Assembly (NCBI RefSeq): GCF_000972845.2
Contig: NC_040032.1
Coordinates: 16,716,871-16,780,870, forward strand
Origin: Larimichthys crocea
Taxonomy: Eukaryota; Chordata; Actinopteri; Sciaenidae
DNA length: 64,000 nucleotides
Direction: 5' to 3'
The notes beneath the pieces were generated by a model. It did no database searches and was not told the DNA's origin. It saw nothing but the letters and a program-made list of their open reading frames with translations. Shown piece after piece: positions 25,101 to 37,984 of the stretch. The translations under genes and the position numbers were made by a program. How positions within the stretch are numbered: position 1 is the first letter of the stretch; every line of letters begins with the position of its first letter.

Positions 25101-28100
25101 AAGACATGAATAGGCAGCGGTCGTCCATGGAGCTTTCGCATCTACAGTATGCTAATCACTGCCCAAAGGCATTGATGAAAGGATATTCTCAAGTTATGAA
25201 GACGCTGTGTTGTGTTCAGTTTATCGTTTGATTATATACCCAATTATAGTGCAAGTAAGCAATTAAACCAAGCCTGGATGTTGCAAACAGACTCTGTCTG
25301 CAATTGAACTATGCTGCTGTACTTTGAGCACCCCACAGCTCTAATTTCGTGCCAGTGTGTGTCAGAGAGAGAGGGGGAGACGTTTGATGAAAGAGTGGTG
25401 TTCGTGAAGCGGCGAAGCCTGCCTTGATTACAAGGGTCAATAGTATCAGAATGACATCATCATGCATCGCTTGAAGAGTCCATGAAGTCATGGTTTGAGC
25501 GCCGGCGTGAGTGTGTGTGTGTGTGTGTTATGTGAGCACGCACACGTGGAGAATGGGGAAAGGGTTTCTTTGAGAACAGTACTCTTCTTTACCGTAACAC
25601 CATAACGGCATCTGTAAAGTAAACACAAGTGGCAGTTCCGCCTCTAAGCATTTGGCTCACTCAATGAAAGCAATCTCTACTAAATGGTAATGGGCCTCTG
25701 CAAAGTGGCATCATCAGTGTTCTTCATTTCAGATGAACTGCTACTGTGTCACGCCTTTAAATATACCCCATGCTTAAATATTAATAACAATCTGGCCATG
25801 CAGGCAATGAGAGGCCTAATTCACTTAAATCAATTTTCCTTTGCAACCCCCTTGCACGTAATTCAGTGCTTTAAAGCCTTGTTGTTTGCAGAGGATTATT
25901 TTGATTAAATGCTTTTAGTCCCTGAGTGAATTCCCCTGTAGAGGCTCTGGTGGGAGGTGTTGGCATCCACAACATCCTGCCAGCTTTTCTATTCAGTCCA
26001 AAAACTGTTCTCCGCGTACAAAACTTCAGAGTGATCTGCTCTTCCATCTCTCCGCGCTCATTCGCTCCTTCTTATTCCCTTCCTTTTTTCTGATTCTCGT
26101 CACTTTCGTCAGGAATGAGAAAATGCTAATTGAGTTTAATGAAATTGATATCTATATCAATAGGTCAGAAAACACAAAAGGTGCATATCTGTTTCATTCA
26201 TTTCAAGTCCCACGTTGCTTCACACCTCAAAAGAAATTCATCACGCTGCCTCAAAGCCTTTCGGAAAGGCTCCTGCCCCCACATCCCACCGCCTCCTCCC
26301 CGCATTGGTTGTTACTGTATGTGATAGAAATTGAGACATCTATTAAGCTCGGCCTATTGCTTGGCACAAAAGAGTCTGACATTCTTGAATGAAGAATCCT
26401 CTTGTGGTTCAAACCTTTGGATCTCATTACACCAATACTCCATTTGTACTAAAGAAATTCTATCAGTGTGAGCAATTATGTTCAGGTTGGTTTTGCCCAA
26501 TTTCGTAACTCATATTCAAACCACTCGTCTTGCCGGCTTACTGTCTTACCCTCAGCAGTCTTTGCCTCACCTTGTATTTGTACTTGGTACTCTTCATCTG
26601 TAGCGCTTACGCTGTGTATTCATTATATGAGATGAAGCCTTAGTCTACGCAGATACAATATGTCTCCAGGCAAGCACAGTGGCATCGTGAAGAGATGGAG
26701 GGATAACAGTGGCTAAAGCTGAGGAGCTCTGTGTCTGTTTTCCCCACATGGCCATCGCCTCTGTTTTCTCTCTATGTGTGTGGGAATGTGTGTTTGTGCT
26801 ATGGATATTAGCCACCAGAATTGGATTACTCCAGAAGAGAGAACATTAATTTTTCCATCACCTTATCATGGATAGAGGTCCCTTCATCGATTAGATTAGG
26901 TTCACAGTGATTTCAGTCAGGCCAAGGTGAGAAATTCAACAAACAACAGAAGAGGATATTTCTAATTAGCTCAGAAAACAAAAACTAAAGTCTGACCGTA
27001 TACTCCTACGAGCATGTGCTGCAGGGTAGATGTCATCGTGGGTCCACCCAGTTCCAAATTATATTTGGCCTAATCGGGTCGCGTTCCGTTTCTGTAATTA
27101 CATGTATTGGTACTTTTTTTTTTTAGAGCACTGCTGCTCATTAATTGGTGGTGCATCATGGTGCTGCCAAATTTGGTGTTTTCTCTATATTCGGTCTGCT
27201 TGGGTCAACCGTATTTTGGGTCCGGTCTAATTATCCATGGCTCTATTTCGGGCATATTCTAAGTGTCCTCCGGTCTCTCTTTGGAATCATGCACACTTTG
27301 GGTCCATGGGTCTGTTTTGTAACCTTGTTAAATTGGTCATTAAGAAAATGCATGCAAATGAAAATTACAAGTACTCCAAAACCAGCTGAAGTACAGTCAG
27401 TTTTACATGTTTTAATGTAATTAGTGTTTCAAAACCCAAAGAACAGCAGCAACCTCTGTGCCGTTTCCTAAGTGTTACTGGGTGATGTTAATGTTGTAGG
27501 GAGGCTCCACCAGGTAGAGGTAACCCAATCATCATCCACACACCGAGCAAGTGCCAAGAGAAGGTTTGTTGTGAGATATTATAAATGTAGAGAGAAAGAA
27601 ACTTACAGAGAGAGAGCGAGAGAGCAGTTTTTCCTTTCCCAATTGGACCGAGCTTACTGGGAATCCGCCCAAGTATTCTCATGACCTAATTGCCACAGGC
27701 TGCAAAAATAGTTACTGTATTTGTCCTGATTAAGTGTCAGTGTTAAGCTCTGAGTTACCAACATGTGTTTCTGGAATCCAACACCTCTGTCCAGTTCTAA
27801 ATCTCAGGGACTTGCATGAACATGTTTTCACAGTCATAAAAATCCCACACGGAGCTCTAGTTTCACGGTACAATCACCGTGGCAAAGTGCTAGGTCATGT
27901 GTGCAAGGACAATGAGGATGCATCTAAAGTACATTTTGTTCAGAAATGTGCACTTCACTCTCTGGGTTTGGGTGAAGTGGAATATGAAACTGAATATATT
28001 GTGATTAATCATTAACCTCTCATCCAGCGATGCTACTCGTCTAATAGATTTGAAATAACTGTGGCAATCACAGCAGCGCACGAAAATGAAAATGACTCAC

Positions 28101-28379
28101 CAAATGGCCAAGAATGTCTAAACCAGGTCAGGAAATAATTTTGTGCTGCAAGAGGTACTCATTGGTGAGCAAGTATTTTCTATTATACCTGAGCTTTATA
28201 CATGTACTCTACATGTACTCTACATTTATATATGTATTTTATCACAAAGTATGTTCTAAAGATTAAATAACGTCTAAATGTAAATGTACCATTGCAAACA
28301 TGCTTGATGTGCCTTAACAATATAAGTTAGTTTGCCTTGGACGTTCCAAACTTAACTTTTGGTTTCTGTCTCTTGGTGT

Positions 28380-28560
28380 TGTCACTGGTACCTTTTTCAG
28401 GTGACAGAAAAGAGTTGCTGTGTTTCCCGTCTTGGTTGGCTCCATCCGACAGCATATTTTTCAGAGCATCTTATCTAAGCGCTTTGTCACTTTTGAGATA
28501 TCCAAACCACTTCCATATGATTGTTGTGTTAGCTCTTTTTTGTCAACAATTTACTCAGCT
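28380..28560 (-). pseudogene. zf-BED / hAT transposase relic (N-terminal domain)
   Basis: On the minus strand, KWFGYLKSD (about 28488-28515) is followed, after a frameshift, by KICCRMEPTKTGNTATLFCH then LKK (28390-28455). This order, W.WFGYLKSD, then a Cys pair, then GNT..LF.HLK, is the BED zinc-finger start of hAT transposases and host genes derived from them. A stop codon and the frameshift break the frame. The remainder of the transposase was not recognised. It may extend toward 28700, where open frames run on the other strand. Confidence 0.6.
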
Positions 28561-29803
28561 TTGGAGGATAACTCCAGTTCACTTTCAGCGTTGCTTTCAT
28601 GCCCCTCGGTTCCCACTCACCGTTCTACTCTTTTCCAGAACATCCACTTTCACTGCTCACAGCTCAAGCGAGGCTTTGCGGTAATAAATGGACATGCACT
28701 TTGACGTAAAAGCTAAAAACTGCTTCTGTGAAAGGCTGTTCACTTGATCTGTATCAAGTAAAAAAATGTCCAAAGTTTATCATTGTTAACGACATAGCAA
28801 GGTGATACTATATTACATATTTATTTTATTCTTTAGTAAAAGATCCATGTCCTTTACTACCATTTCTACCAGTGCGTCTTTACTGATAAAAAGTCTAAAA
28901 TTCGGCCCATAGAGTTTGGTATTTTACCATTTTTCTCCGTAGAGACACTGATTTTAAGGAGGCTGCTCAGTCCTCAGGTCAAGTCCTTTGCTGTGGTTGC
29001 TTTACAAATGGATAGAGGGATCTTTGTCAGGTTTGACCTGAAGGATGATTTTCTTTCATCCGATCACACAGATGAGAACTTGTGCACTTGCCCAGCTCCC
29101 CCGGCAGCCCACCTTTGGGTAAAAGAGGTAAACGTCCCTACCACATTTCCGCTGCTGTAATCAGTTACTCCACTTTGCAGTTCTCCTTGCGGAAACATGT
29201 TTGTTGTTTCGCCATGCTGCTTTTTATTTCAGTGAAGTCTTTGTAGCCCATTGAGAGTGCAGTTCAAAATAATCCAAATTATATTTCCTGTGTGTTTTTG
29301 TTTTTTTTCTCTCTTGGATTTCTTTGACTTTTCATCAAGTGCTCATTTTAGCTCTTTATGGCTTACTGCCTCTATCCTGCTGTCTGGGTGTTAGTGAGTA
29401 AAAGGGTAGTTAGTCACCTTCTCTATGGATAATTGCTTCCATTGAGGTAGAGTAGCCCTGTGATCGTATTGGAGGGGAGAACTTCACACTTATGGGTACA
29501 CTGGTTGGCACTAATGACGGTCTTTTCTGTATTACAACATGCTCGAAAGTATACTGAAGAGGTGGAGAGAGCTGCATTCATTTCACAAGTACACACTCTG
29601 TGTTGCTATTTAGATTTCCACTGACCACTATACGACTGGGCATGTATTGACAACCAACATTTGTGTTGCAACTGTGGTTAAGGACAATGTTAAGACAAGT
29701 AAGTGTGTTTTTTTAATTAGAGCAAAAGCAAATTGAGGTGGTGCGAGTCCAGGTTACATTCATCATATGTAATACAAATGTTCTAAATGTGTGTGTTCCT
29801 GTT

Positions 29804-29822
29804 TGTGTGTGTGTGTGTGTGT
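29804..29822 (+). repeat. (TG)9 microsatellite
   Basis: A short perfect TG run. Confidence 0.9.
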
Positions 29823-31605
29823 TTGTATGGAGATGGGGTGTCTCTTTAAGTAGGACAGTGGAAATTGATGGCCAACTCTGAAAGCTGACCTACATAGAGG
29901 CACAGACAAACTAGTTCCCTCAGCATGCATGCTGAGCCCAGTTGCTCTGCAGAAAATGCAGAGGAAGCAGACATATTGTATGTTGCTATAACCATCTAGT
30001 AAAAGCATACAATTGAAACATCCATACAGTCTCTTATCGTGGTCTTAAAGTAGGTGGGTAGATGCAGTTATTGCCACTACATTTTAAGAAAGCATGTTGC
30101 ATTTTATCCTGGTATAGAATCATTTTTAAAAATTAAAAATGAGGAAAGGCTAGGAAAGGTTTTTAGTGTTGGAGGTCCTATTTCCAATTTTCAGAAATTC
30201 AGAAATGCTATTGATCGGCCAGAATTTCAGAAAAGATGTCCAAATGAACTGATAAGTGCAAACTCACTGGGGCATCGTAAAATGATAAAGGGCCAAGCGT
30301 GAAGAAAACAACCATCACATTGAAATCTAATTACATCAATCTACAGTCACATTGTTTCTGTCTAATTGTTCTCTGGCCTGATGCTTTATTTCATTCTGTT
30401 TAATAAAAGCTCCTTTGTGACATTTCTCAGTAATCAGTAATGAGTTGTCCTTTTAAAATGTTGTCTCAACTAATAAGTTCCAGCTTCTAAAAGCCTCAGA
30501 GCTGCTAAAATTAAAACGCCATGTGTGGTAATTGTGGGCACATTTTAAGCCTGTTTTTCTACTCTACCCCCTGACGTTCGCTCATACAGCCACCTACACA
30601 CAACTGTATGTTTTGGTCAAATTGAGGGTTGACAATGCTGTACACTGTGCAAACCAAAAGAAGAAGAAGATAGCAAAAGAAACATTTTCTACTCAACATA
30701 CTAAACCACTTCAGATTAGAAAATGTCCTTTTTAGGGAACCACATATTTCGAGGACTCAACTAGCTAAGACCAATTACAGTATAAAGAATGGAGGTCAAA
30801 TCCATGACGTCACTTATACAGTAGGTTTCACAATAAGCTCAATAAGTGGCTGCTGCCATGTTTTTCCGCCTCTTGGATAATTTAAAACAGTTGACCTGAG
30901 GCATGCTAAATGACAACGCTGTTAATTCTGCATAACTTGTTTGAATGGGTGAATTTAAAAAAATTAATAAGTCAGACTCAGTACAGTTATCATGGATGGG
31001 GAAATTAGCTGGATCAAAACTGTTTTTTGTACCACACTGTTTATTTCCACTGTAAAGTTGGACATTTTAATACCTGCACAGACTCGTTCTGTAGCCAGTC
31101 TCAAGTGGCCGTGCAAGGAACTGCGGAGGTTGCTGCTTGGCTAAGTGCTTTGTATTGTTGCTAAGATGGGTAATTCTGTCACACACAGATGCTTTTTGTG
31201 GTTTTAGGTCTCGTCTTTGTGTGTTTGTAGGTATTTGTTTTATGGATTCATTTTATTTGTCCATTTCCTTGAACCAAACCATGATAGTTGAGTCTTTTAC
31301 AGGTTCTAACGCAGCCTTATGAATACCGTCTGTGGTGATCATCACTGTCAGGGACCACTTCAATCTAGTCCATATGAAAAGTCCAGATAAATAAAGTTTC
31401 CTTCTGATTGGCATAATATTTGTGCAACAAATGAAACAAGAATATGTTGAATGCAAACACCACTTGTCACTGACAAGATCTTTCATGATTCTTTATCACA
31501 TATTGCCATCTGTCCATGGCTCACCTTCGCTCCCTCTGTGGTAGTCTGCCATACACATTACACCAACCAACTCCAATTCTGAACCTCGGAATCCAGACAT
31601 ATCTT

Positions 31606-31625
31606 TCAACAACAACAACAACAAT
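31606..31625 (+). repeat. (CAA)n repeat
   Basis: About six CAA units. Confidence 0.85.
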
Positions 31626-34600
31626 ACAGGGAGGAGGAATGCATAAAAAAACAGAATGTATTCATGGGGTGATCTTACAGCTAAAGCAACAACATCCCAA
31701 GTAGTCTTATCTTGTGAATGTTGTCTTGTCTGAAACAGTGCTCATGGCTCTGTGTACTGTACACTTCAGGGATTGGTTTTACATCGTCTATCTTTACTTT
31801 CCCCCGCGGATGTTTCATGCATTAAAGCACTCACATGTATTTGTTTAGGAGATTTATCAGCTGGTGTCAGCTGGAATAAGAGCTGATAGGTTGATCCTTA
31901 AATATGTACTGGTTGACACGATGTACTTCTGCACTGATAGGATATAAATATAGCAAAAAGGCTGTATATTTATTTAATGCATGTGGAATACAGACACTCA
32001 TACTTAGACTCGGCTCACAGAGTAAATGATTTGTTCGGGTTTGCATTTGTTTAAACATTATAAGGATGTTAGATCAGCCTACATGTACCAAAGCAACATA
32101 AACTATCTTTTATATATGCCACAAAACCTACAGAACAGCTGACAGCTGTTATTTCTGTTCCAAGTGTTAAGACGGGAGACGCCTTCCTTCCTAGCCTTCC
32201 TTCTTTTTTTCTTTTATTTCTCACGATTTGCCTTTCTGTCCAACAATTATTTGGAGCTCTTCCTCCTTCAGTGGATTGATTTATTACACTTTTCGCAAAC
32301 TGAATTTGAATCAAATTTCATAGATTTTCAAACTTTGTTTTGCCTTCAACCGTTGACCTTCTCAATACTTTCACAGTGCTGATTCGTCAGTTTACGGGAA
32401 GTTTGTATAACAGACCTTTCTTTTTAATGTATTCACTTTTTTAATGAAGAAAGCACATTTCTAGTGACAGTATCACCTCAAATGTGTTCTTTCCTCTATT
32501 CTATTTTCTGCTACATGTGCCCTGCGCTGTTAGAGAGTTTGTGGCGTTAACTGTATTAAACAGAGGATTAACGCCCGGGGCTCTGGATCTCTAGTAATAG
32601 CAGACGGAAATACTGATCAAAGGCCTCTAACTGTGCCATGGGTGTTCGGACTGCCTCTGTCTGCTTCGCTGCATTACAAGGAGATGGGGCTGGGAGGCTG
32701 GGGCACACAGACAAAGACAGGGAGTGCAGGAAGCCTCTCTAGACGTGCTCCTGATTGGACAGGTGAATGTTTGATCATGCATAATTAGGGCAGGATAAAC
32801 AAATCACTAAGGGGGGGGACATATGAGAGGAGCATTTGTAGCTGTAGGTGACGTAGCAGCTAAGTGTATATATAGTATATAAGTAAGTATGTATGTGAGC
32901 ATGTATGCACACGTGTGTGTATTCTATGTTTGTGCACGGGCACACGTGCTTCGCTCATCGGGGGGCTGTGTCCCAGAGGACACGTCTGACACTTTCTCCA
33001 GGTTGCCCCACTTCCTCGCTCTGTGTTGACGGGACCAGTAGTCTGAGCTGCTCAGCAGCAGGCTCTTCTCATTAGATGCAATATGTAGCCCCTATTTTCA
33101 AAGCATTAGATATACACGTTTATGGTTTTTGGATATTTAGGAAGCTGCAGCAACTCAAATAATGCTTATCACCTAAAATTGGCATTAGTTATTATTGTAC
33201 ATGCTGGAATATGAGCCATTTTGTGCTGAAATATAACAGTACTTTAACTGAGACACTTCCTGTTCAATGCTTCATAATGACCTAGAAACGTGTGGGTAAT
33301 GAACGGCAAGTCTATGCTGAGTATATCACTGATAATACATATATGCTTTACATTCTTATTGCAGTATATTTAGCTGCAGTCATTAGGGAGTTGGGGGATG
33401 CCTGATACCCATAGCAGGTGTAAATTTATATCAGCTCGTGCCTCGTGTTCAAGATTACCAGATCTTTACAAGAACTAAAAGCACAGCAGATAATAACGCT
33501 CCTCCTACAACCACTTCTACTCCTACCAGCTCATATGTAGGTGTGAAAAACACCTTGAAAGAAAAGACTAGTAATGAGCATGTAACCCAATGTCAGCATG
33601 GCTTCTAAAATTTCCTTTAAGTATATGTTTTTCATAAAAATCTGACTTGCATATGGAAGTCATGTCAGGCATCGAAAGGAGAATTTAAATGCGCTTTACA
33701 TTAGTGGTGAACACATTAGGAATACCGTTTAGTCTCTTAATTTTAAAGCTGCGACACCACTTTTCAAGTCAAAGTCAACTTTGCTGCATCAATTTGCAAT
33801 TTCTTCTATTATCTGCTTCTGGCAGATTCAGCCTTTTTTCTTTCTTTTTTTTTTTTCCCAGATCGGGGTGGGCTGTGGTGGATGAACAGGGGTGGGTGGG
33901 CAGGAGGGGGGGTGAAAAGCATTGAAGCAAACAGAAGCAGAGAAACCTGGAATGAGTGTGAAATAAAGACCGAGTATGATGAAGCTGGTAAAAGGCCGTG
34001 AAAGTAGGCTCCCCGCCGATTCTGTGGAGCGACGAGATGAGGGCCAAACCCGCTTCTCGCTAATAAGTGTGAGGAAGTGCAGCCAAGAGGCCTCAGCCTG
34101 TAGCCACACAACACCTATTATCAGCCGTCCTACCAGACATCCATGTGTTTCCATTTGCAGGGTATTGTTTAAGCTGTGGGAAGGTTCTTCAGCGTGTGAG
34201 CGTGTTGACACCTCTCTCCTTGTGTCTGTCAGTGCTGACAGTCTTTAATAGTCTCGTGGAGGTCGGCCTCCTGCCATGTGCGGATAGTTGGAAGAGAAGG
34301 GGCATACACGAGGACAATATCGCTCTGCTGACACCCCGCAGGACGAGGATGGGAGAGAGGAATGCTTCTGTTGGTGCTATTTTGTGGCCTGTAATTGTCT
34401 GTAAGGTCTGTAAAATAGGATAGTAGTGCAAAGGACTGTACTGTAATGGCAGGGCCAGAGGTTCAGACAGTCCACAGAGGACTGACCAAGAAGTCATGTG
34501 CTGAGCCGAGGAGAGAGGAAAAATAGGCATGTTTGTTGTTGCGTGTGTCTTTTGTGTACATGTACAGGACGCGTTCCAACAGTAGTTTACACTACAGCAA

Positions 34601-35037
34601 ATGTCTTATTCTTGTTCATTTAAACAGATCCAGTCATGGGTGGAAGAGCCCTGCTGGTGGTGTCTGTGGTGGTGTGGTTTGGCCCTGACCCCAGTGGATA
34701 TAATGGTGCAGTGGAAAATGTCCTGTCAGTTGATGGAGGAGCTGCCTGTAGCAGCAGGAAGGAGTGTGGCAACAAGGGCCATGTGTGTTAACCTCTTTCC
34801 TTGTCACTTTTTTCTGTCTTCCTCCCCCCCTCCTCCTCCTCCTAACCCCTTCTACTTTCATCTCCACCTTTTTTCGCTTTCCCTCCTCAACCCTCCCTCC
34901 AACCCCCTCCACCTAGACTCCACTCCCTCTACCTACACTCCTCCGTGACAAATTACTCCTGGCGGTTGATTTGTTGGTTGTCAAAAGTGCTCCTTGCACT
35001 GGCATGAAGGTGGGGTGAGCAGGAGAAGAGGGTGTAG

Positions 35038-35048
35038 CCCCCCCCCCC
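35038..35048 (+). repeat. C11 homopolymer
   Basis: Eleven C, next to CA-rich sequence at 35060-35110. Confidence 0.9.
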
Positions 35049-35852
35049 ACCTTCACGAACACACACATACACACACATACAGTACATACATACACCACCC
35101 CCCACATCACACGTGTGTGTCGCCACAACTGAGTGTTGAGACGTCTCAGTGGAAATTGATATTCTGTCTCATAAGATCTCATCAGATTAGATGTTGTCCA
35201 TGTTTAATCAGCTCACACATTAGGTTTCCAACCCTTCTTTTGACAAGGCTGTTTTGATATGTTCTTGCTTGTGTCAGTAGCGGAGGAGAAGGTTTGAGGA
35301 GAATCTTTTGTTATTTGTGGAGGAGGAGCTGGAGGAGGAGCAGAGAGGAAAGATGCGAGTGAGAGATAAAGACTTTAAATGCCAGTGTTTGTGATAGGCT
35401 GGCTAGTAAGCAGCAGCTCGTAACAAAGAAATCTGTCTTTCTCTGGATGATCTGATGAATTAATAGAATAAGCTGCTTAGGAGGCTAATGTATTATAGCA
35501 CACCTCATTTTGTCACTTCTGCACGGGTGTGAATATGAAGACACTGTAGCTGCTAAATATTTACCAAACAGCACGCATACGAGCGGGGGTGACCGAAATA
35601 CATGATTTTATATTGTCATATTAGTGTGATATGATCAGTATGGCAAACTGTTTATATCCAAACTGACCGAATGGGAACTGACTTATCGAGCGAATTAAAT
35701 ACCTGACAAATGAAGGTATTTTATTACATTGATTCAAAAATCCTGGGAATCCAATATTGCCATAAAGCAGTCCTGTTCATTGATCCACAACATAGCCAGA
35801 AATGGCCTAATAGAGCCAGAGATATTAAAGGAATAACTACCTCAGTATAGAC

Positions 35853-36448
35853 CAGAACTGCAACAATTCGTCGATAAATCGATTGCTTGATCAGCAGAAA
35901 ATGAATGGGCAGGTTGTTTTGAAAGAAAGAGGCGCAAAAACACGAAACATTCGCCGGCTTCAGCTTCTCTGGTGTTTCATATTTTGTGCTTTTTATCTGC
36001 TTTGCAATCAACCGCTTTCATCGTTAACCGCGGTTTAAGACAGTCACGGTTTCATGACCGTAAAGGCTCAGCTACGACGAGTGTTTCCGTCACTCACAAT
36101 CAACGAAGCTTTCAGTGCAACATAAACTAATGTAACACAAAGAGGGAAAAGGTGTAATCCCCTCAAAGGCAAAACACCTGCGCAAGAGATGTTCTCAATT
36201 TTTTGCTCCTCGTGTGATGCATCAGTAGGGTTGTGAAATTAATGCATTCTAGACTGTAAATAAATAATCAAAATCTATAATCGTTGCGCCCCTATTTGTA
36301 ACCTGAACATGTCTGGGTTTTGGTTGCACAGATCAAGGTATTAAAAACACTGTGAGGGGGCTTTTCTTACATATTTCAGTGGGATATTAACGCAGTAAAT
36401 AAACATCAGATGCATCAATGATAGAAATAATCATTAGTTGCAGCCCTG
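35853..36448. mobile_element. Non-autonomous hAT-like element
   Basis: The left end CAGAACTGCAACAATTCGTCG and the right end, as reverse complement CAGGGCTGCAACTAATGATT, are the usual ends of a hAT family common in fish. The flanks GTATAGAC and GTGTAAAA agree at 5 of 8 positions and may be a decayed target duplication. Inside, around 36015-36300, a CGCGGTTTAAGACAGTCACG stretch and a CGTTGCGCCCCTAT end suggest a further hAT-type piece. Confidence 0.65.
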
Positions 36449-37225
36449 GTGTAAAATATAGAGCAAAGCGAATCTCTTTTGTCTGTAGACCCTAGTTTCC
36501 AGTATCTGACAGTATGTGCACGATATCAGGCTCTTTGAGAGTCTTCGACCTTGAGATTTGTCCTGTGACGACGATGAGCTGATGCTCCGAACACACTGAT
36601 GTGCGTTAACTCGTACACGCAGGACAATATCCGCCATCATTCAGCTCAGTCAACAAGTAATATTTGAACTGTTGTCTCCCATTAGTCCCTTTTCACGTTC
36701 AGTAAGTGACTGTTTTTACTGTATCGTCTGACGTTCCATGATAATAAATTGATGGCGCTGTCTGTGGAGTGTGTGTGGAGTCAGTCAGATGGCTGTTGTC
36801 TGCAGTGACAGCTGTTTAAGCTCAATCTGAGGTGATTTTACTTCATCGTCGGGTGTTTGGCATTTTGAAAAGAAACTCATCTCCTTTCAGTCCCACTTGC
36901 TGCTTTATTCACTAACTGTTTCTCTTTTGTGCAGTTTCCTCTTTTGCAAAAGTAATAGAATATCAGTTTTCCTTTCAACCCCAGCCATACAGAAGCTAGA
37001 TTGCTTTATGCATTGCCATCAAAACACAGAGGATAGCATTGCAATCCACTTGTGTTCAAAAGTCTGAAACCATCTTGTCTTTCTGTCTTTGTGTTAAAAG
37101 AGGGGTTAAGCTTTTATCCTATAAATATGGCACGAAAATCCCACTGTCAACGACGCATTCATTCTAAGGCCTGCATTAACATAAAAACGAGGGCTTGTTA
37201 TACAGTGAGATTTCAATAAAAAGAA

Positions 37226-37295
37226 CACAAAATGCATTTAATGAAATTCAGATGCTGGGCCCTAGCTCCCTGAATCTCATTAAATGAGCTTTGTG
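37226..37295. repeat. Foldback (hairpin) 280 bases before the first msi2 exon
   Basis: The 17-base arm at 37235-37251 (CATTTAATGAAATTCAG) is matched by the reverse complement of 37270-37286 at 16 of 17 positions. Outside a 3x3 internal loop, CACAAA (37226-37231) pairs with TTTGTG (37290-37295). The loop is 18 bases and contains GGGCCC. The size and shape (about 70 nt, 22 paired bases beyond the internal loop) resemble a precursor microRNA or a splice-regulating intronic stem. There is no evidence of processing. Confidence 0.6.
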
Positions 37296-37519
37296 CTGTT
37301 TTTCCATCTTCTCTTTGTAGAAGAGGTCCTCGAGTGCCCTTAATAATGTGGCAGATTTCATCATATTCCTGATTTAAAGAGGACAATGTCTGTCTTGTTC
37401 GCTTGTTCTCTTCCATGCCCAAGCCAATCTCCACAGATGTACTCGCACAGTTTCTGGATCCTGATAATATTCCATCTTGTGGTGCATTTTCTTTTAGTCA
37501 CTGGAGTTTTGTTAAGGTT

Positions 37520-37573
37520 CTCCACTAACCCATTCTCTCTCCCTCCCCCTCCCTTCTCTGTTTCTCTGCATAG
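37520..37573 (+). promoter_or_regulatory. Polypyrimidine tract and acceptor of the first exon
   Basis: A nearly unbroken C/T run with many CTCTCC and CCCTCC steps precedes GCATAG at the exon boundary. This is a strong, ordinary acceptor, in contrast to the one at 48534. Confidence 0.85.
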
Positions 37574-37656
37574 GATTTGGTTTCATAACTTTTGAGAGTG
37601 AAGACATCGTAGAGAAAGTCTGTGAAATTCATTTTCATGAAATCAATAACAAAATG
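37574..37656 (+). CDS. msi2: msi2 exon: RRM2 second half (RNP1 motif, helix 2)
   Basis: An 83-base coding exon. It opens with the last two bases of a glycine codon split over the intron, then reads [20 protein letters not shown] followed by HEINNKM. With the Arg-Gly of the preceding exon this gives the RNP1 signature RGFGFITF of RRM2. The two aromatic residues of that strand stack on RNA bases in this family. The rest is the second helix and the start of the last strand. The acceptor follows a strong C/T tract ending in GCATAG, and the donor is ATG|GTAAGT, close to consensus. The exon ends on a codon boundary (phase 0), and the next exon continues VECKK, the same joint as I recall for mammalian MSI2. 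Ile where mammalian MSI2 has Val in RNP1, and Ser-Glu-Asp-Ile where it has Asn-Glu-Asp-Val, are conservative. MSI1 shares this stretch almost fully, so paralogue assignment rests on the next exon. Confidence 0.97.
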
Positions 37657-37944
37657 GTAAGTCCACTCATTTTCTTTTCTTTTTTTTTTTCAATTCCAGG
37701 TGGGCGTTGAAGGATTAATATTTGATTTCTACTTTCCTCTAGTATTAATGGCAGTGGTGGTCTGTGAGTGTGTGTGTGTTCATGTTCATATGCACAGGCT
37801 AACACACATACACAGACTCTGTGGGTCTCTGGGTCTCAGGGATGGGAAAGCAGTGGTGTGTACTGCCCACAAACCGTGAAATTGTGTGGCTGAGTTCTGC
37901 CTGTCAGGCTGAGGGACGGGAGAGTGGAGCCTGTCCCTCTCTCT

Positions 37945-37945
<1 letters not shown>

Positions 37946-37976
<31 letters not shown>
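37946..37976 (+). repeat. (CA)15 microsatellite
   Basis: A perfect CA run 290 bases after the first exon's donor. Confidence 0.97.

Positions 37977-37984
<8 letters not shown>

Larger units (their letters stand above)
1..37573 (+). other. msi2 upstream intron (3' part)
   Basis: No coding exon recognised over 37.5 kb. Open frames here are short or made of simple repeats and show no family motif. The stretch holds the repeats, transposon relics, CpG cluster, pyrimidine tract and foldback listed separately. The remaining parts are AT-rich single-copy-looking intronic sequence in which I see nothing further. I infer that it is one intron because the first exon enters in mid-codon, but small exons below what I can recognise could be present. 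Confidence 0.75.
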
